Of a stretch of 64,000 bases of DNA, positions 25,372-33,474 are shown piece after piece (position 1 is the stretch's first letter; every line of letters begins with the position of its first letter). The position numbers and the translations under genes were made by a program. The notes beneath the pieces are model-generated. The model was not told the origin of the DNA and did not search any database. It was given only the letters and a program-made list of their open reading frames with translations. This DNA is from JAZKFT01 sp039925965. Its GTDB lineage: Bacteria; Bacteroidota; Bacteroidia; Chitinophagales; Chitinophagaceae. Location of the stretch: positions 1 through 64,000 of the forward strand of contig JBDSXW010000070.1 of the NCBI GenBank assembly GCA_039925965.1, in the 5' to 3' direction.

Positions 25372-26448
25372 ATGACACCTGTTACCAAAACCTTTTTACC
25401 CCCCATAGAAGAATACAACAAGCTGTTGCAACAAGCTTGGGATAAGCAATGGATCACAAACAGGGGCGAACTGGTTTTGGAGCTGGAAGGCTTGCTTAAA
25501 ATGCACCTTGGCATCCGCAATATTATCATTACTACCAATGGAACTATCCCTTTGCAAATAGCCTTAAAACTTTTGGGCGGGGGGGGGGAAATCATTACTA
25601 CTCCGTTTAGTTACGTAGCCACTACAGCGGCTATTGTTTGGGAACAATGCACCCCCGTTTTTGTAGATATTCATCCTGATTATTTAACGATAGATGAAAC
25701 AAAAATAGAGGCCGCCATTACACCTGGAACTACCGCTATTTTGGCCACTCATGTTTTCGGAAATCCGTGCCATGTGGAAGCCATAGAAGGGATAGCCCAA
25801 AAGCATGGCCTGAAAGTAATTTACGATGCCGCCCATTGCTTTGGGGTAACATATAAAGGGCAGTCTGTTTTTAATTTTGGCGATATCAGTACTTGTAGTT
25901 TTCATGCCACAAAATTGTTTCATACAGGCGAAGGCGGGGCCATGATTACAAATGATGCCGACCTGCACCACCGGTTATTTTACAGTCACAATTTTGGCCA
26001 CAACGGGCCAATAGATTTTTTTGGTGTAGGCATAAATGGAAAAATCTGTGAACTGCAGGCTGCCATGGGGTTAGCTGTACTGCCTTATATGGACCAAATA
26101 CTGGAGCAACGTAAAATGGTAGTGGATTTTTACATTGGCAACCTTTCCAGTTCCGGACTTAAGCCGATGAAGATTAGGAAAGATGTAAAATGGAATTATA
26201 GCTATTATCCTGTGGTATTTGAAACAGAAGAAAAACTTTTGGAAGTGCAGGCTGCGTTAAACAAGGAGCAGGTTTTTCCACGTCGTTATTTCTATCCTTC
26301 GCTTAATACTGTGGTGTATACATCAAGACAAGCTATGCCCATTTCAGAATCTATTGCGTCCAGGGTCTTATGCCTGCCGCTTTATGCAGGCCTTGCTATG
26401 ACAGAAGTAGAAAAAATAACAGCAATCATTAACTCCTGTTTGATATGA
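25372..26448 (+). CDS. DegT/DnrJ/EryC1/StrS sugar aminotransferase
   Basis: This 358-residue PLP-dependent enzyme transfers an amino group, usually from glutamate, to a keto-sugar nucleotide, as in VioA and FdtB. The PLP lysine is Lys181 in FHATKLFHTGEGG. The aspartate that contacts the ring nitrogen is in VIYDAAHCFG, and TTNGTIPLQIAL forms the phosphate-binding region. A run of ten G (25579-25588) encodes the Gly-rich turn LLGGGGE and may cause frameshifts. It begins 5 bases after the FkbM gene and overlaps the next gene by 4 bases. It implies at least one aminodeoxysugar in the glycan; no dTDP-sugar synthesis gene (RmlA/RmlB) is in the window. Confidence 0.9.
   Translation: MTPVTKTFLPPIEEYNKLLQQAWDKQWITNRGELVLELEGLLKMHLGIRNIIITTNGTIPLQIALKLLGGGGEIITTPFSYVATTAAIVWEQCTPVFVDIHPDYLTIDETKIEAAITPGTTAILATHVFGNPCHVEAIEGIAQKHGLKVIYDAAHCFGVTYKGQSVFNFGDISTCSFHATKLFHTGEGGAMITNDADLHHRLFYSHNFGHNGPIDFFGVGINGKICELQAAMGLAVLPYMDQILEQRKMVVDFYIGNLSSSGLKPMKIRKDVKWNYSYYPVVFETEEKLLEVQAALNKEQVFPRRYFYPSLNTVVYTSRQAMPISESIASRVLCLPLYAGLAMTEVEKITAIINSCLI
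25579..25588 (+). repeat. Ten-G homopolymer tract inside the aminotransferase gene
   Basis: Ten consecutive G bases fall in codons for Gly-Gly-Gly of the DegT-type gene, about 70 codons from its start. The longest other G runs noticed in the window are seven. Loss or gain of one G would truncate the protein. Confidence 0.95.
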
Positions 26449-27149
26449 AGGTAGCTATCATGCAACCCTATTTTTTTCCTTACATCGGATACTTTCAGTT
26501 AATAAATGCTGTTGATGAATTTGTAGTCTACGATAATATTAAGTACACTAAAAAGGGATGGATAAACAGAAACAGGATACTGCATAATGGCAAGGATGAA
26601 TACGTTACACTAAGTTTAAAAAATGACTCAGATTATTTAAATGTAGTAAACAGGGAATTGTCGTCGGAATGGGATAAAGACCGGGTTAAGATTCTAAATA
26701 AAATCAAAAGTTCATATCATAAAGCACCCCACTTTAATGAGGTTTACCCACTCGTTGAAAACTGCCTTGCTTACGACGATCCTAATTTGTTCCGGTTTAT
26801 TTTAAATTCTTTAACCGAGACCATGAAATATTTTTCTATAGATACTCATATAGTTATTTCGTCAACAATAGACATAGACCATTCTTTAAAATCGGATGAC
26901 AAAGTAATAGCGATATGTAAAGCATTAAAGGCAGATACCTATTTAAACCCTATAGGTGGAATGGAACTTTATCATAATGAAAAATTTACTGCAGCCGGTG
27001 TTAAGTTGCAATTTATTAAAACCAGTAGCTTCGAATATCAGCAGTTTGGTAATTCATTTATTCCTTTTTTATCTATCATTGACCTAATGATGTTTAATGA
27101 AAAAAATCAATTGCACTCCTTATTAAACAACGAATATCAAATTCTATGA
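26445..27149 (+). CDS. WbqC-like family protein
   Basis: This 234-residue cytoplasmic protein belongs to the WbqC-like family (PF08889). The diagnostic start is AIMQPYFFPYIGYFQLI, followed by DEFVVYDNIKYTKKGWINRNRIL. A conserved Lys/Arg-rich loop and the NPIGGMELY segment are present. The family is common in O-antigen and capsule clusters, often beside DegT aminotransferases, and its chemistry is not well established; a role in N-acyl modification of an amino sugar has been considered. Four-base overlaps at both ends (ATGA) show tight coupling with the aminotransferase and the propeller gene. Confidence 0.85.
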   Translation: MKVAIMQPYFFPYIGYFQLINAVDEFVVYDNIKYTKKGWINRNRILHNGKDEYVTLSLKNDSDYLNVVNRELSSEWDKDRVKILNKIKSSYHKAPHFNEVYPLVENCLAYDDPNLFRFILNSLTETMKYFSIDTHIVISSTIDIDHSLKSDDKVIAICKALKADTYLNPIGGMELYHNEKFTAAGVKLQFIKTSSFEYQQFGNSFIPFLSIIDLMMFNEKNQLHSLLNNEYQIL

Positions 27150-28105
27150 GCCAGGTATTTAGATGGGAAAAGTTGGGAAACGTTTTCAATCCAACTGCAT
27201 TGGAAACCCCATATTGGATGAACGAATTTGCTCAGGCTCCCCATGTAGTCCCTTTCGACGATTTTATCAGGGTTTATTTTTCCTGCAGGCCCGCTCCGGA
27301 CGAATACGGTCAATATGTTAGCTATTCTGCTTTTGTGGATTTTAATAAAACGGACTTATTTAAACCTGTAAGAATTAGTGAAGAGCCAATTTTAAAGCTC
27401 GGTGATCTTGGCACTTTTGATGAATTTGGTACCTATCCAGTTTCGGTAATAAAAAATGGAAATGAATTTTGGGCCTATTATGCAGGTTGGACAAGGTGTG
27501 AATCAGTTCCTTTTAATACGGCAATTGGGTTTGCAAAAAGCAATAATAATGGCGTAACATTTGATAAAGCTGGAAATGGGCCTATACTGTCTTATTCCGC
27601 TGATGAGCCATTTATATTGAGCGGACCCAAGGTTAGAAAGTTTGGGGATAAGTGGTATCTGTTTTACATTGCTGGTAGAGAATGGATATTAGATAACAAT
27701 AAGCCTGAGCCTGTTTATAAAATCCGGTTAGCAATTTCGGGAGATGGAATAAATTGGGAAAAACAAAATACGGATTTAATTAAAAGTACCATCGAAAACG
27801 AAGCACAGGCCAGCCCGGATGTTTTTTATAAGGAAGGGCTGTACCATATGTTTTATTGTTACAGGGGGGGAAAAGATTATAGGAGTAAAAACAACGGGTA
27901 TAGAATTGGGTATGCCTATTCAAAGAATTTAATTGATTGGATCAGAGCCGATCATTTAGTTGGTATTGATGTTTCTGAAACCGGTTGGGATTCGGAGATG
28001 ATAAGTTACCCTCATGTATTTGAACTGGAGGGTGAAACTTACATGTACTATTTGGGAAATGCTGTTGGTAAAAGTGGATTTGGGTTAGCGATACTGAAAA
28101 AGTAA
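27146..28105 (+). CDS. Five-bladed propeller glycosidase-like protein, copy 1
   Basis: This 319-residue cytoplasmic protein without a signal peptide resembles the GH43/GH32/GH130 five-bladed beta-propeller superfamily. Repeated blade motifs are visible: QAPHVVPFDDFIRVYFSCR, GTFDEFGTYPVSV, FWAYYAGWTR, KWYLFYIAGREW and YHMFYCYRG. Several acidic residues (Asp in FDEFG, Glu in NEAQASPD, Asp in GWDSEM) occupy positions where these folds carry catalytic acids. Intracellular placement inside a glycan operon argues against polymer digestion. A phosphorylase, a sugar-transfer step or a substrate-binding role is possible. The next gene is a clear duplicate. No function can be fixed from sequence alone. 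Confidence 0.65.
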   Translation: MSQVFRWEKLGNVFNPTALETPYWMNEFAQAPHVVPFDDFIRVYFSCRPAPDEYGQYVSYSAFVDFNKTDLFKPVRISEEPILKLGDLGTFDEFGTYPVSVIKNGNEFWAYYAGWTRCESVPFNTAIGFAKSNNNGVTFDKAGNGPILSYSADEPFILSGPKVRKFGDKWYLFYIAGREWILDNNKPEPVYKIRLAISGDGINWEKQNTDLIKSTIENEAQASPDVFYKEGLYHMFYCYRGGKDYRSKNNGYRIGYAYSKNLIDWIRADHLVGIDVSETGWDSEMISYPHVFELEGETYMYYLGNAVGKSGFGLAILKK

Positions 28106-28108
28106 ATT

Positions 28109-29071
28109 ATGAAATGGATAAAGAGGGGTAAAATTTTTGACCCGGCACAACACAGCCTTGCGAATAACTGTACAGCGTTTGCACAATCACCACAAACATT
28201 AGTGTTCGATGGTTTTGTAAGAATTTATTTTTCTACCAGGGCCAGGGATACTATGGGTCAATATGTAAGCCATATATCATTTGTGGATATGGATAAAAAC
28301 CTTTCAGAAGTTAAAAATGTAGCAAAAAAAACCGTTATTGAATTAGGGCAATTAGGAACATTTGATGAACATGGGATTTTCCCGATTAATCCATGTAGAG
28401 ATGGCGACCGGATTGTAGCTTATACATGTGGCTGGAATAGAAGGATATCAGTTCCCGTAGAAACTGCTATTGGTTTGGTAGAAAGTTTTGATAACGGAGA
28501 GACTTTTGTCAGGCTGGGGCATGGTCCGGTATTAGGCGCATCCCTTAAAGAGCCTGTACTTGTTGGTGATGGGTTTGTAAAAAAATACGATAACAGCTAT
28601 TACATGTGGTATATATTTGGCACTAAATGGATTAAACAAACCCCTGACGAACCACAGGCCAGGGTTTATAAAATTGGTTATGCCATTTCAAATGATGGTA
28701 GTAACTGGAAAAAGCACGACGGGGTACAAATAATTAAGGATGTTTTAAACGAAGATGAATGCCAGGCATTGCCATCCGTTACTAAAATTGGCAACAGATT
28801 TCATATGTACTTCTGTTTTCGGGAAGCAACAGATTTCAGGAAAAATCCAAACCGGGGTTATAAACTAGGGTATGCATTTTCCGACGATTTAATAAATTGG
28901 GTAAGGGATGACAGCCAATCTGGCATAAGCAATGAAGAAAATGAGTGGGATACAGAAATGAAATGCTACCCTCATATTTTTGAAGTGGAGGGAAAGGTGT
29001 TTTTATTATACAATGGCAATGAATTTGGAAAATCTGGATTTGGTTTGGCTGAGCTTTTAACCACGGAATAA
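28109..29071 (+). CDS. Five-bladed propeller glycosidase-like protein, copy 2
   Basis: This 320-residue paralogue of the preceding gene is separated from it by 3 bases. The blade order is the same: QSPQTLVFDGFVRIYFSTR, GTFDEHGIFPINP, IVAYTCGWNRR, SYYMWYIFGTKW, RFHMYFCFRE and EWDTEMKCYPHIFE, ending in KSGFGLAEL. The conserved acidic residues (Asp in FDEHG, Glu in NEDECQALP, Asp in EWDTEM) are kept in both copies, which suggests both are functional enzymes or that one protein is a heterodimer. There is no signal peptide. It overlaps the GNAT gene by one base, so it belongs to the amino-sugar modification block. Confidence 0.65.
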   Translation: MKWIKRGKIFDPAQHSLANNCTAFAQSPQTLVFDGFVRIYFSTRARDTMGQYVSHISFVDMDKNLSEVKNVAKKTVIELGQLGTFDEHGIFPINPCRDGDRIVAYTCGWNRRISVPVETAIGLVESFDNGETFVRLGHGPVLGASLKEPVLVGDGFVKKYDNSYYMWYIFGTKWIKQTPDEPQARVYKIGYAISNDGSNWKKHDGVQIIKDVLNEDECQALPSVTKIGNRFHMYFCFREATDFRKNPNRGYKLGYAFSDDLINWVRDDSQSGISNEENEWDTEMKCYPHIFEVEGKVFLLYNGNEFGKSGFGLAELLTTE

Positions 29072-29523
29072 TGTTGGATATTGTATTCGCTATAAATAAT
29101 TCAGATGATCAGGAAGTTTTTAACCACCTGGCTTTTTGTGACCGGCAGTTTACCCCTTTGCTAAGCAGTAAAGTTGATATATCTGCATATTCCAAAAAAA
29201 TAACTGATAAAGCTATCAGGTTTGAAGCCTGGAATCAAGGCAGGTTAATTGGACTTATTGCGATATACAGGAATGATAAAACCAACGGATTGTTTATTAC
29301 CAATGTAAGTGTGGAAAAGGATTTTTTGGGTATGGGCATTGCAGGAACGATAATGAAAAATGTAATAACATTTGGAATGGAGCATAAGTTACAGACCATC
29401 CGCCTTGAGGTAAATAAGCTGAATAGCACGGCTTTGGCATTATACTATAAATTTGACTTTAAACTTGAGTCAGAAGAAAACGAAACTTTGTATTTGATCT
29501 ATCATTTTAACTATGGAAAATAA
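29071..29523 (+). CDS. GNAT-family N-acetyltransferase
   Basis: This 150-residue GNAT-fold protein shows the acetyl-CoA region in the usual order: strand NGLFITNVSVEKDFLG, then the pyrophosphate-binding GMGIAGTIMKNVI (about 90-102), and then IRLEVNKLNSTALALYYKFDFK, the common end of GNAT proteins. It probably N-acetylates an amino sugar, possibly the product of the DegT aminotransferase four genes upstream. It overlaps the propeller gene by one base and the next methyltransferase gene by 11 bases. Confidence 0.8.
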   Translation: MLDIVFAINNSDDQEVFNHLAFCDRQFTPLLSSKVDISAYSKKITDKAIRFEAWNQGRLIGLIAIYRNDKTNGLFITNVSVEKDFLGMGIAGTIMKNVITFGMEHKLQTIRLEVNKLNSTALALYYKFDFKLESEENETLYLIYHFNYGK

Positions 29524-30262
29524 AAGAAACTATAACCTGGAATTAAAAGATCATGCTGACCATAAGTATGCGTATAATTTCGATTTTGATATTATGCACC
29601 ATTACATGTTGCAATCCTTTATCCCCTTTTTTAAAGAGGGCAGTCTTTTAGAATTAGGCAGCTTTAAAGGGGATTTTACCAGAAGGTTTACTCCTTATTT
29701 TAAGGATATTACCTGTGTAGAAGCATCAGATGAAGCCATAGAAATTGCAAAAACTGAATTCGGGCCCGCAGTGAAATTTGTAAACGCTTTATTTGAAAAC
29801 GCAACCTTACCAAAAAAGTACGACAACATTGTACTAACCCATGTATTAGAACATATTGACGATCCGGTTGCAGTTCTTAAACGGGTTAACGATGAATGGT
29901 TATCTGATACCGGCAGGTTTTTTCTGGTATGCCCCAATGCAAATGCACCCTCCCGTCAGATTGCAGTAAAAATGGGTTTAATCTCTCATAATGCCGCCAT
30001 AACTCCTGCTGAAAAAGAACATGGTCATAACATAACTTATACCCTCGATACCCTGGAAAGAGATGCAAGGGCTGCAGGATTAAAAGTCGTTTTCCGTTCA
30101 GGAATATTTTTTAAAGCCCTCGCTAATTTTCAATGGGACAAATTGTTGAACACTGATATCATTTCAAAGGAATATCTGGAAGGCTGTTACCAACTCGGCC
30201 AGCTTTATCCTGACCTATGTTCTAGTATTTTTTTAATGTGTGAAAAAGGAAATGGAAAATAA
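29513..30262 (+). CDS. Class I SAM-dependent methyltransferase
   Basis: This 249-residue methyltransferase is of the Methyltransf_11/23 type. Motif I is SLLELGSFKGDFT (about 42-54), the acidic ribose contact is in ITCVEASDEA, motif II is YDNIVLTHVLEHIDDP, and motif III is GRFFLVCPNANAPS. The C-terminal half has helical insertions typical of sugar or lipid methyltransferases. It overlaps the GNAT gene at its start and the GT2 gene at its end, so the genes are translationally coupled. The substrate is unknown. Confidence 0.8.
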   Translation: MENKRNYNLELKDHADHKYAYNFDFDIMHHYMLQSFIPFFKEGSLLELGSFKGDFTRRFTPYFKDITCVEASDEAIEIAKTEFGPAVKFVNALFENATLPKKYDNIVLTHVLEHIDDPVAVLKRVNDEWLSDTGRFFLVCPNANAPSRQIAVKMGLISHNAAITPAEKEHGHNITYTLDTLERDARAAGLKVVFRSGIFFKALANFQWDKLLNTDIISKEYLEGCYQLGQLYPDLCSSIFLMCEKGNGK

Positions 30263-31169
30263 ACTAGTATCTGTTTGTTTAATTACCTATAACCATGAAA
30301 AGTTCATTAGACAGGCCATTGAAGGTGTCTTAATGCAGCAAGTTGATTTTCAATGGGAATTGATTATTGCAGATGATTATTCAACTGATAGTACAAGGCA
30401 AATACTTGCGGAATATAAGGCAAGATATCCCGACTTTATTACACTCATCTTACAAGAAAAGAATGTAGGGGCCGCACAAAATTGGTTAGATTTAATAGAA
30501 AGCCCGACATCTAAATTCGTTGCATATTTTGAAGGAGACGACTACTGGACTGACCCCTTGAAACTACAAAAGCAAGTATATTTTTTAGAATCTAATCCAG
30601 AATTTTCACAGGTATTTCATAACGTTATAATAAAGCAAGATGATGGTTCTAAAGAGGATTTTTTGTTTTGCAAATCAAGCCAAAATCCCATTTTGGAAAC
30701 GAGTGATTTATTAAAACATGGAAATATTATCCCTACCTGTTCCAGTGTTTTCCATCGAGAGATTTACCAAAATGTTCCGGCATGGATAATGGAGTTGAGC
30801 ATGGGAGATTGGCCAATTAATATTCTGCTGTCAAAACATGGTAAAGTGAAGTACCTGAATGAGGTGATGGGGGTTTATCGTTTGCATGCCGGTGGCATCT
30901 GGTCGTCAAATAATTCAGTTAAGAATAACCTTATGGTATTAGATGCCTACTGCGCATTCCTTATAAACATACATTTGACCCCCGACGAAAGAGATATTTG
31001 TAAAAAGAGGATCAGCTTTATCAGGGACAGTATTTATGCAGATCTATTGATGCAGAAAAGGAAAAAAGAAGCAGTAGCATTTTTGATGAAAAGGCTCGCC
31101 ACCGATCCACTATACATTTTCAATGTCCGCTTTCTTAAAAACGTCAAACATTATTTTACTTCAAAATAG
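30252..31169 (+). CDS. GT2 family glycosyltransferase, first of a duplicate pair
   Basis: This 305-residue GT-A fold glycosyltransferase starts at ATG 30252 (MENKLVSVCLITYNHEKF); an earlier GTG at 30240 adds only four residues. The nucleotide-sugar site has ADDYSTDST and FEGDDYWTDPLKLQKQ (the DxD region). The acceptor side has the HGNIIPTCSSVFHRE and EVMGVYRLHAGG segments. It transfers one sugar during repeat-unit synthesis. The gene at 31907 is a clear duplicate sharing the C-terminal PLYIFN-x-RFLKN ending. An acyltransferase gene lies between the two. Confidence 0.87.
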   Translation: MENKLVSVCLITYNHEKFIRQAIEGVLMQQVDFQWELIIADDYSTDSTRQILAEYKARYPDFITLILQEKNVGAAQNWLDLIESPTSKFVAYFEGDDYWTDPLKLQKQVYFLESNPEFSQVFHNVIIKQDDGSKEDFLFCKSSQNPILETSDLLKHGNIIPTCSSVFHREIYQNVPAWIMELSMGDWPINILLSKHGKVKYLNEVMGVYRLHAGGIWSSNNSVKNNLMVLDAYCAFLINIHLTPDERDICKKRISFIRDSIYADLLMQKRKKEAVAFLMKRLATDPLYIFNVRFLKNVKHYFTSK

Positions 31170-31227
31170 CAATCAGTATTTTTATCCTGTTTGCGACCGG
31201 CCAATTTTTAATAATAAATGGTGAAAT

Positions 31228-31896
31228 ATGAATTATCAGGCGGTCATAATAATAGGGTCCTCCGGTCATTCAAAAGTTATAATCGATATTTTCGAGAAAG
31301 AAAATAAATACATCATAGCAGGACTCTTGGATGGTGGGAGGAGTATTGGGGAAGAGACATCGGGCTATAAGGTTATTGGCAGCGAAGAAGATTTGCCCCG
31401 TTTGCTGGTGCTTTATCCCGGGTGTGAATTATTTGTTGCTATTGGAGATAACTGGGTAAGGCAGCGGGTGGTGACCAGAATATTGGAATTGGTACCCGGA
31501 ATCGAATTTGCGAATGCTATTCACCCTTCTGCTAATATTGCCAGCAGCGTAAAAATGGGTATTGGTGTAGCTGTGATGCCAGGAGCTACCGTTAACAGCG
31601 ATACCAGGGTGGGAGACTTCGCAATAATAAATACCGGCGCAAGTTTGGATCACGATTGTATAATGGAGCGGTTCTCGAGTTTGGCCCCCGGGGTATCTAT
31701 TGGTGGAAATGTATCAATTGGTGCATATTCGGCTATATGTATAGGTGCTACCGTGGTAAATGGATTACATCTAGGCAGGAATGTGGTACTTGGTGCAGGT
31801 GCCGTATTACTGCAAAACTGTGGAGATAACCTTATATTATATGGGCTACCTGCTAAAGAAATAGAAAGCAGGCAACTGGGCGATAAATATTTATAG
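31228..31896 (+). CDS. NeuD/PglD-like sugar O- or N-acetyltransferase
   Basis: This 222-residue protein has two parts. An N-terminal Rossmann-like nucleotide-sugar binding part (VIIIGSSGHSKVIIDIF) comes before a left-handed beta-helix acyltransferase from about residue 95 (hexapeptide turns such as SVKMGIGVAVMPG, IGAYSAICIGA and LGAGAVLLQN). The active-site His is in TGASLDHDC, as in PglD and NeuD. It would acetylate a UDP-amino-sugar or sialic-acid-like sugar using acetyl-CoA. It sits between the duplicated GT2 genes. Confidence 0.85.
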   Translation: MNYQAVIIIGSSGHSKVIIDIFEKENKYIIAGLLDGGRSIGEETSGYKVIGSEEDLPRLLVLYPGCELFVAIGDNWVRQRVVTRILELVPGIEFANAIHPSANIASSVKMGIGVAVMPGATVNSDTRVGDFAIINTGASLDHDCIMERFSSLAPGVSIGGNVSIGAYSAICIGATVVNGLHLGRNVVLGAGAVLLQNCGDNLILYGLPAKEIESRQLGDKYL

Positions 31897-31906
31897 CCGA
31901 TAAAAA

Positions 31907-32815
31907 ATGAAACTTTGCATTTTCTGCATTACATATAACCATGGTCCTTTTATAGCACAGGCCCTTGACGGGTTTCTGGCTCAAAAAACAAATTTCGACT
32001 TTCAGGTAGTTGTGGCAGACGATTGTTCTACCGATAATACGGCTGAAGTTTTACGGTTGTATGCTGAAAAAAATCCCGGAAGGCTCACAGTCATTTTGAA
32101 TGAAACAAATAAAGGTCAGCAACTTAATTTTAGCAATACCTACGATGCCTGCATTTCCCAATACATTGCTTTTTGCGAAGGCGATGATTACTGGACCGAC
32201 CCATATAAATTACAAAAGCAGGCAGACTTTTTAGATGCCAATCCGGATTATGTTTTAGTATATCACAATGTGGAGGTAAAGTTTGAAGGCAATTCCTGTG
32301 AAGCCTATTTGTATTGTAAATCAACCCAAAGCGGCATTAGTGAAACAAGTGATTTATTGAAAAACGGAAATATTATCCCTAGTTGTTCCAGTGTGTTCCG
32401 AAAGGAATGTATAAGTGAAGTACCGGAATGGGTCAAGACTTTGGGCATGAGCGATTGGCCTTTCAACTTTTTGCTATCCCGGCAGGGTAAATTAAGGTAT
32501 CTAAACGAAGTGATGGGCGTTTATCGTTTGCATTCCGGCGGTAACTGGTCGGCAAATAATTCTGTCAAAAATAACCAGATGGTAATAGAGGCCTACCGTG
32601 CATTCCTTAAAAACATACATTTGACCCCAGAGGAAAAAAATATTTGTAAAAGTAGGATGAGTTTTATCAGGAATCGAATCTATGCGGACCTTCTGTTGCA
32701 GAAAAGAAAAAAGGAAGCAGGTGCTTTTTTGATAAAGCGGGTTACCGAAGATCCGCTATACATTTTCAATATTCGCTTTCTAAAAAACATCAAACATTAT
32801 TTAACCACAAAGTAG
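31907..32815 (+). CDS. GT2 family glycosyltransferase, second of a duplicate pair
   Basis: This 302-residue GT-A glycosyltransferase is paralogous to the gene at 30252. Shared motifs are ADDCSTDNT, CEGDDYWTDPYKLQKQ, NGNIIPSCSSVFRKE, EVMGVYRLHSGG and the C-terminal PLYIFNIRFLKNIKHY. Differences are spread over the N-terminal donor half, so the two may add different sugars. The next gene starts 2 bases after its stop. Confidence 0.87.
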   Translation: MKLCIFCITYNHGPFIAQALDGFLAQKTNFDFQVVVADDCSTDNTAEVLRLYAEKNPGRLTVILNETNKGQQLNFSNTYDACISQYIAFCEGDDYWTDPYKLQKQADFLDANPDYVLVYHNVEVKFEGNSCEAYLYCKSTQSGISETSDLLKNGNIIPSCSSVFRKECISEVPEWVKTLGMSDWPFNFLLSRQGKLRYLNEVMGVYRLHSGGNWSANNSVKNNQMVIEAYRAFLKNIHLTPEEKNICKSRMSFIRNRIYADLLLQKRKKEAGAFLIKRVTEDPLYIFNIRFLKNIKHYLTTK

Positions 32816-32817
32816 AG

Positions 32818-33474
32818 ATGGGAATATTAAGTTTTATAAAAAGGGGAGGTAGATATTTCGACAGAAAACTGAACCCACAAAAAGCTGATGCCAGGCGGTA
32901 CAACAGGCCGTGTTTAAAAATTGGCAAGTCGCTTCTTTTTGGCAGTTTTTACATGCATATTCCAAAGGCCGAACTATCAAAAAATTATGTTACTATTGGC
33001 GACGATTCTATGGTTGGTGGCAATTTTACATTTAATACTTCTTCCGGAGAAGTTATTATCGGCAACCGGGTTTACCTGGCTGGAGGCAATGCCATTTGTA
33101 TTAACAGGATAGAAGTGGAAGATGATGTGTTCGTTTCATGGGGCGTGTATCTTTTCGATAACGACTCTCATTCTCTTAACTTTGAACACAGGCACATTGA
33201 TATGCAAAACCATTTAGCCGACTGGAAAAATGGTCAGACCGATTACAATTTTTCAAAAGACTGGGCACATGTAAAATCTGCTCCAATTAAAATTTGTAAA
33301 AACGCCTGGATAGGAATGAATGTAACCATCCTTAAAGGTGTCACAGTAGGCGAAGGTGCCATCGTTGCAGCAGCAAGTGTAGTTACAAAAGATGTACCTG
33401 CCTGGACTGTAGTCGCAGGTAACCCCGCCACCGTTGTAAAATATTTACCACAACACGAATCACAACATACATGA
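32818..33474 (+). CDS. Left-handed beta-helix acyltransferase (WcaF/VatD-like)
   Basis: This 218-residue hexapeptide-repeat protein resembles sugar O-acetyltransferases such as WcaF and xenobiotic acetyltransferases. The C-terminal part has the standard ending KGVTVGEGAIVAAASVVTKD followed by WTVVAGNPATVVK. A DNDSHS loop near the middle supplies the likely catalytic His. It would O-acetylate the glycan or a precursor. It overlaps the following epimerase gene by 4 bases (ATGA). Confidence 0.82.
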   Translation: MGILSFIKRGGRYFDRKLNPQKADARRYNRPCLKIGKSLLFGSFYMHIPKAELSKNYVTIGDDSMVGGNFTFNTSSGEVIIGNRVYLAGGNAICINRIEVEDDVFVSWGVYLFDNDSHSLNFEHRHIDMQNHLADWKNGQTDYNFSKDWAHVKSAPIKICKNAWIGMNVTILKGVTVGEGAIVAAASVVTKDVPAWTVVAGNPATVVKYLPQHESQHT

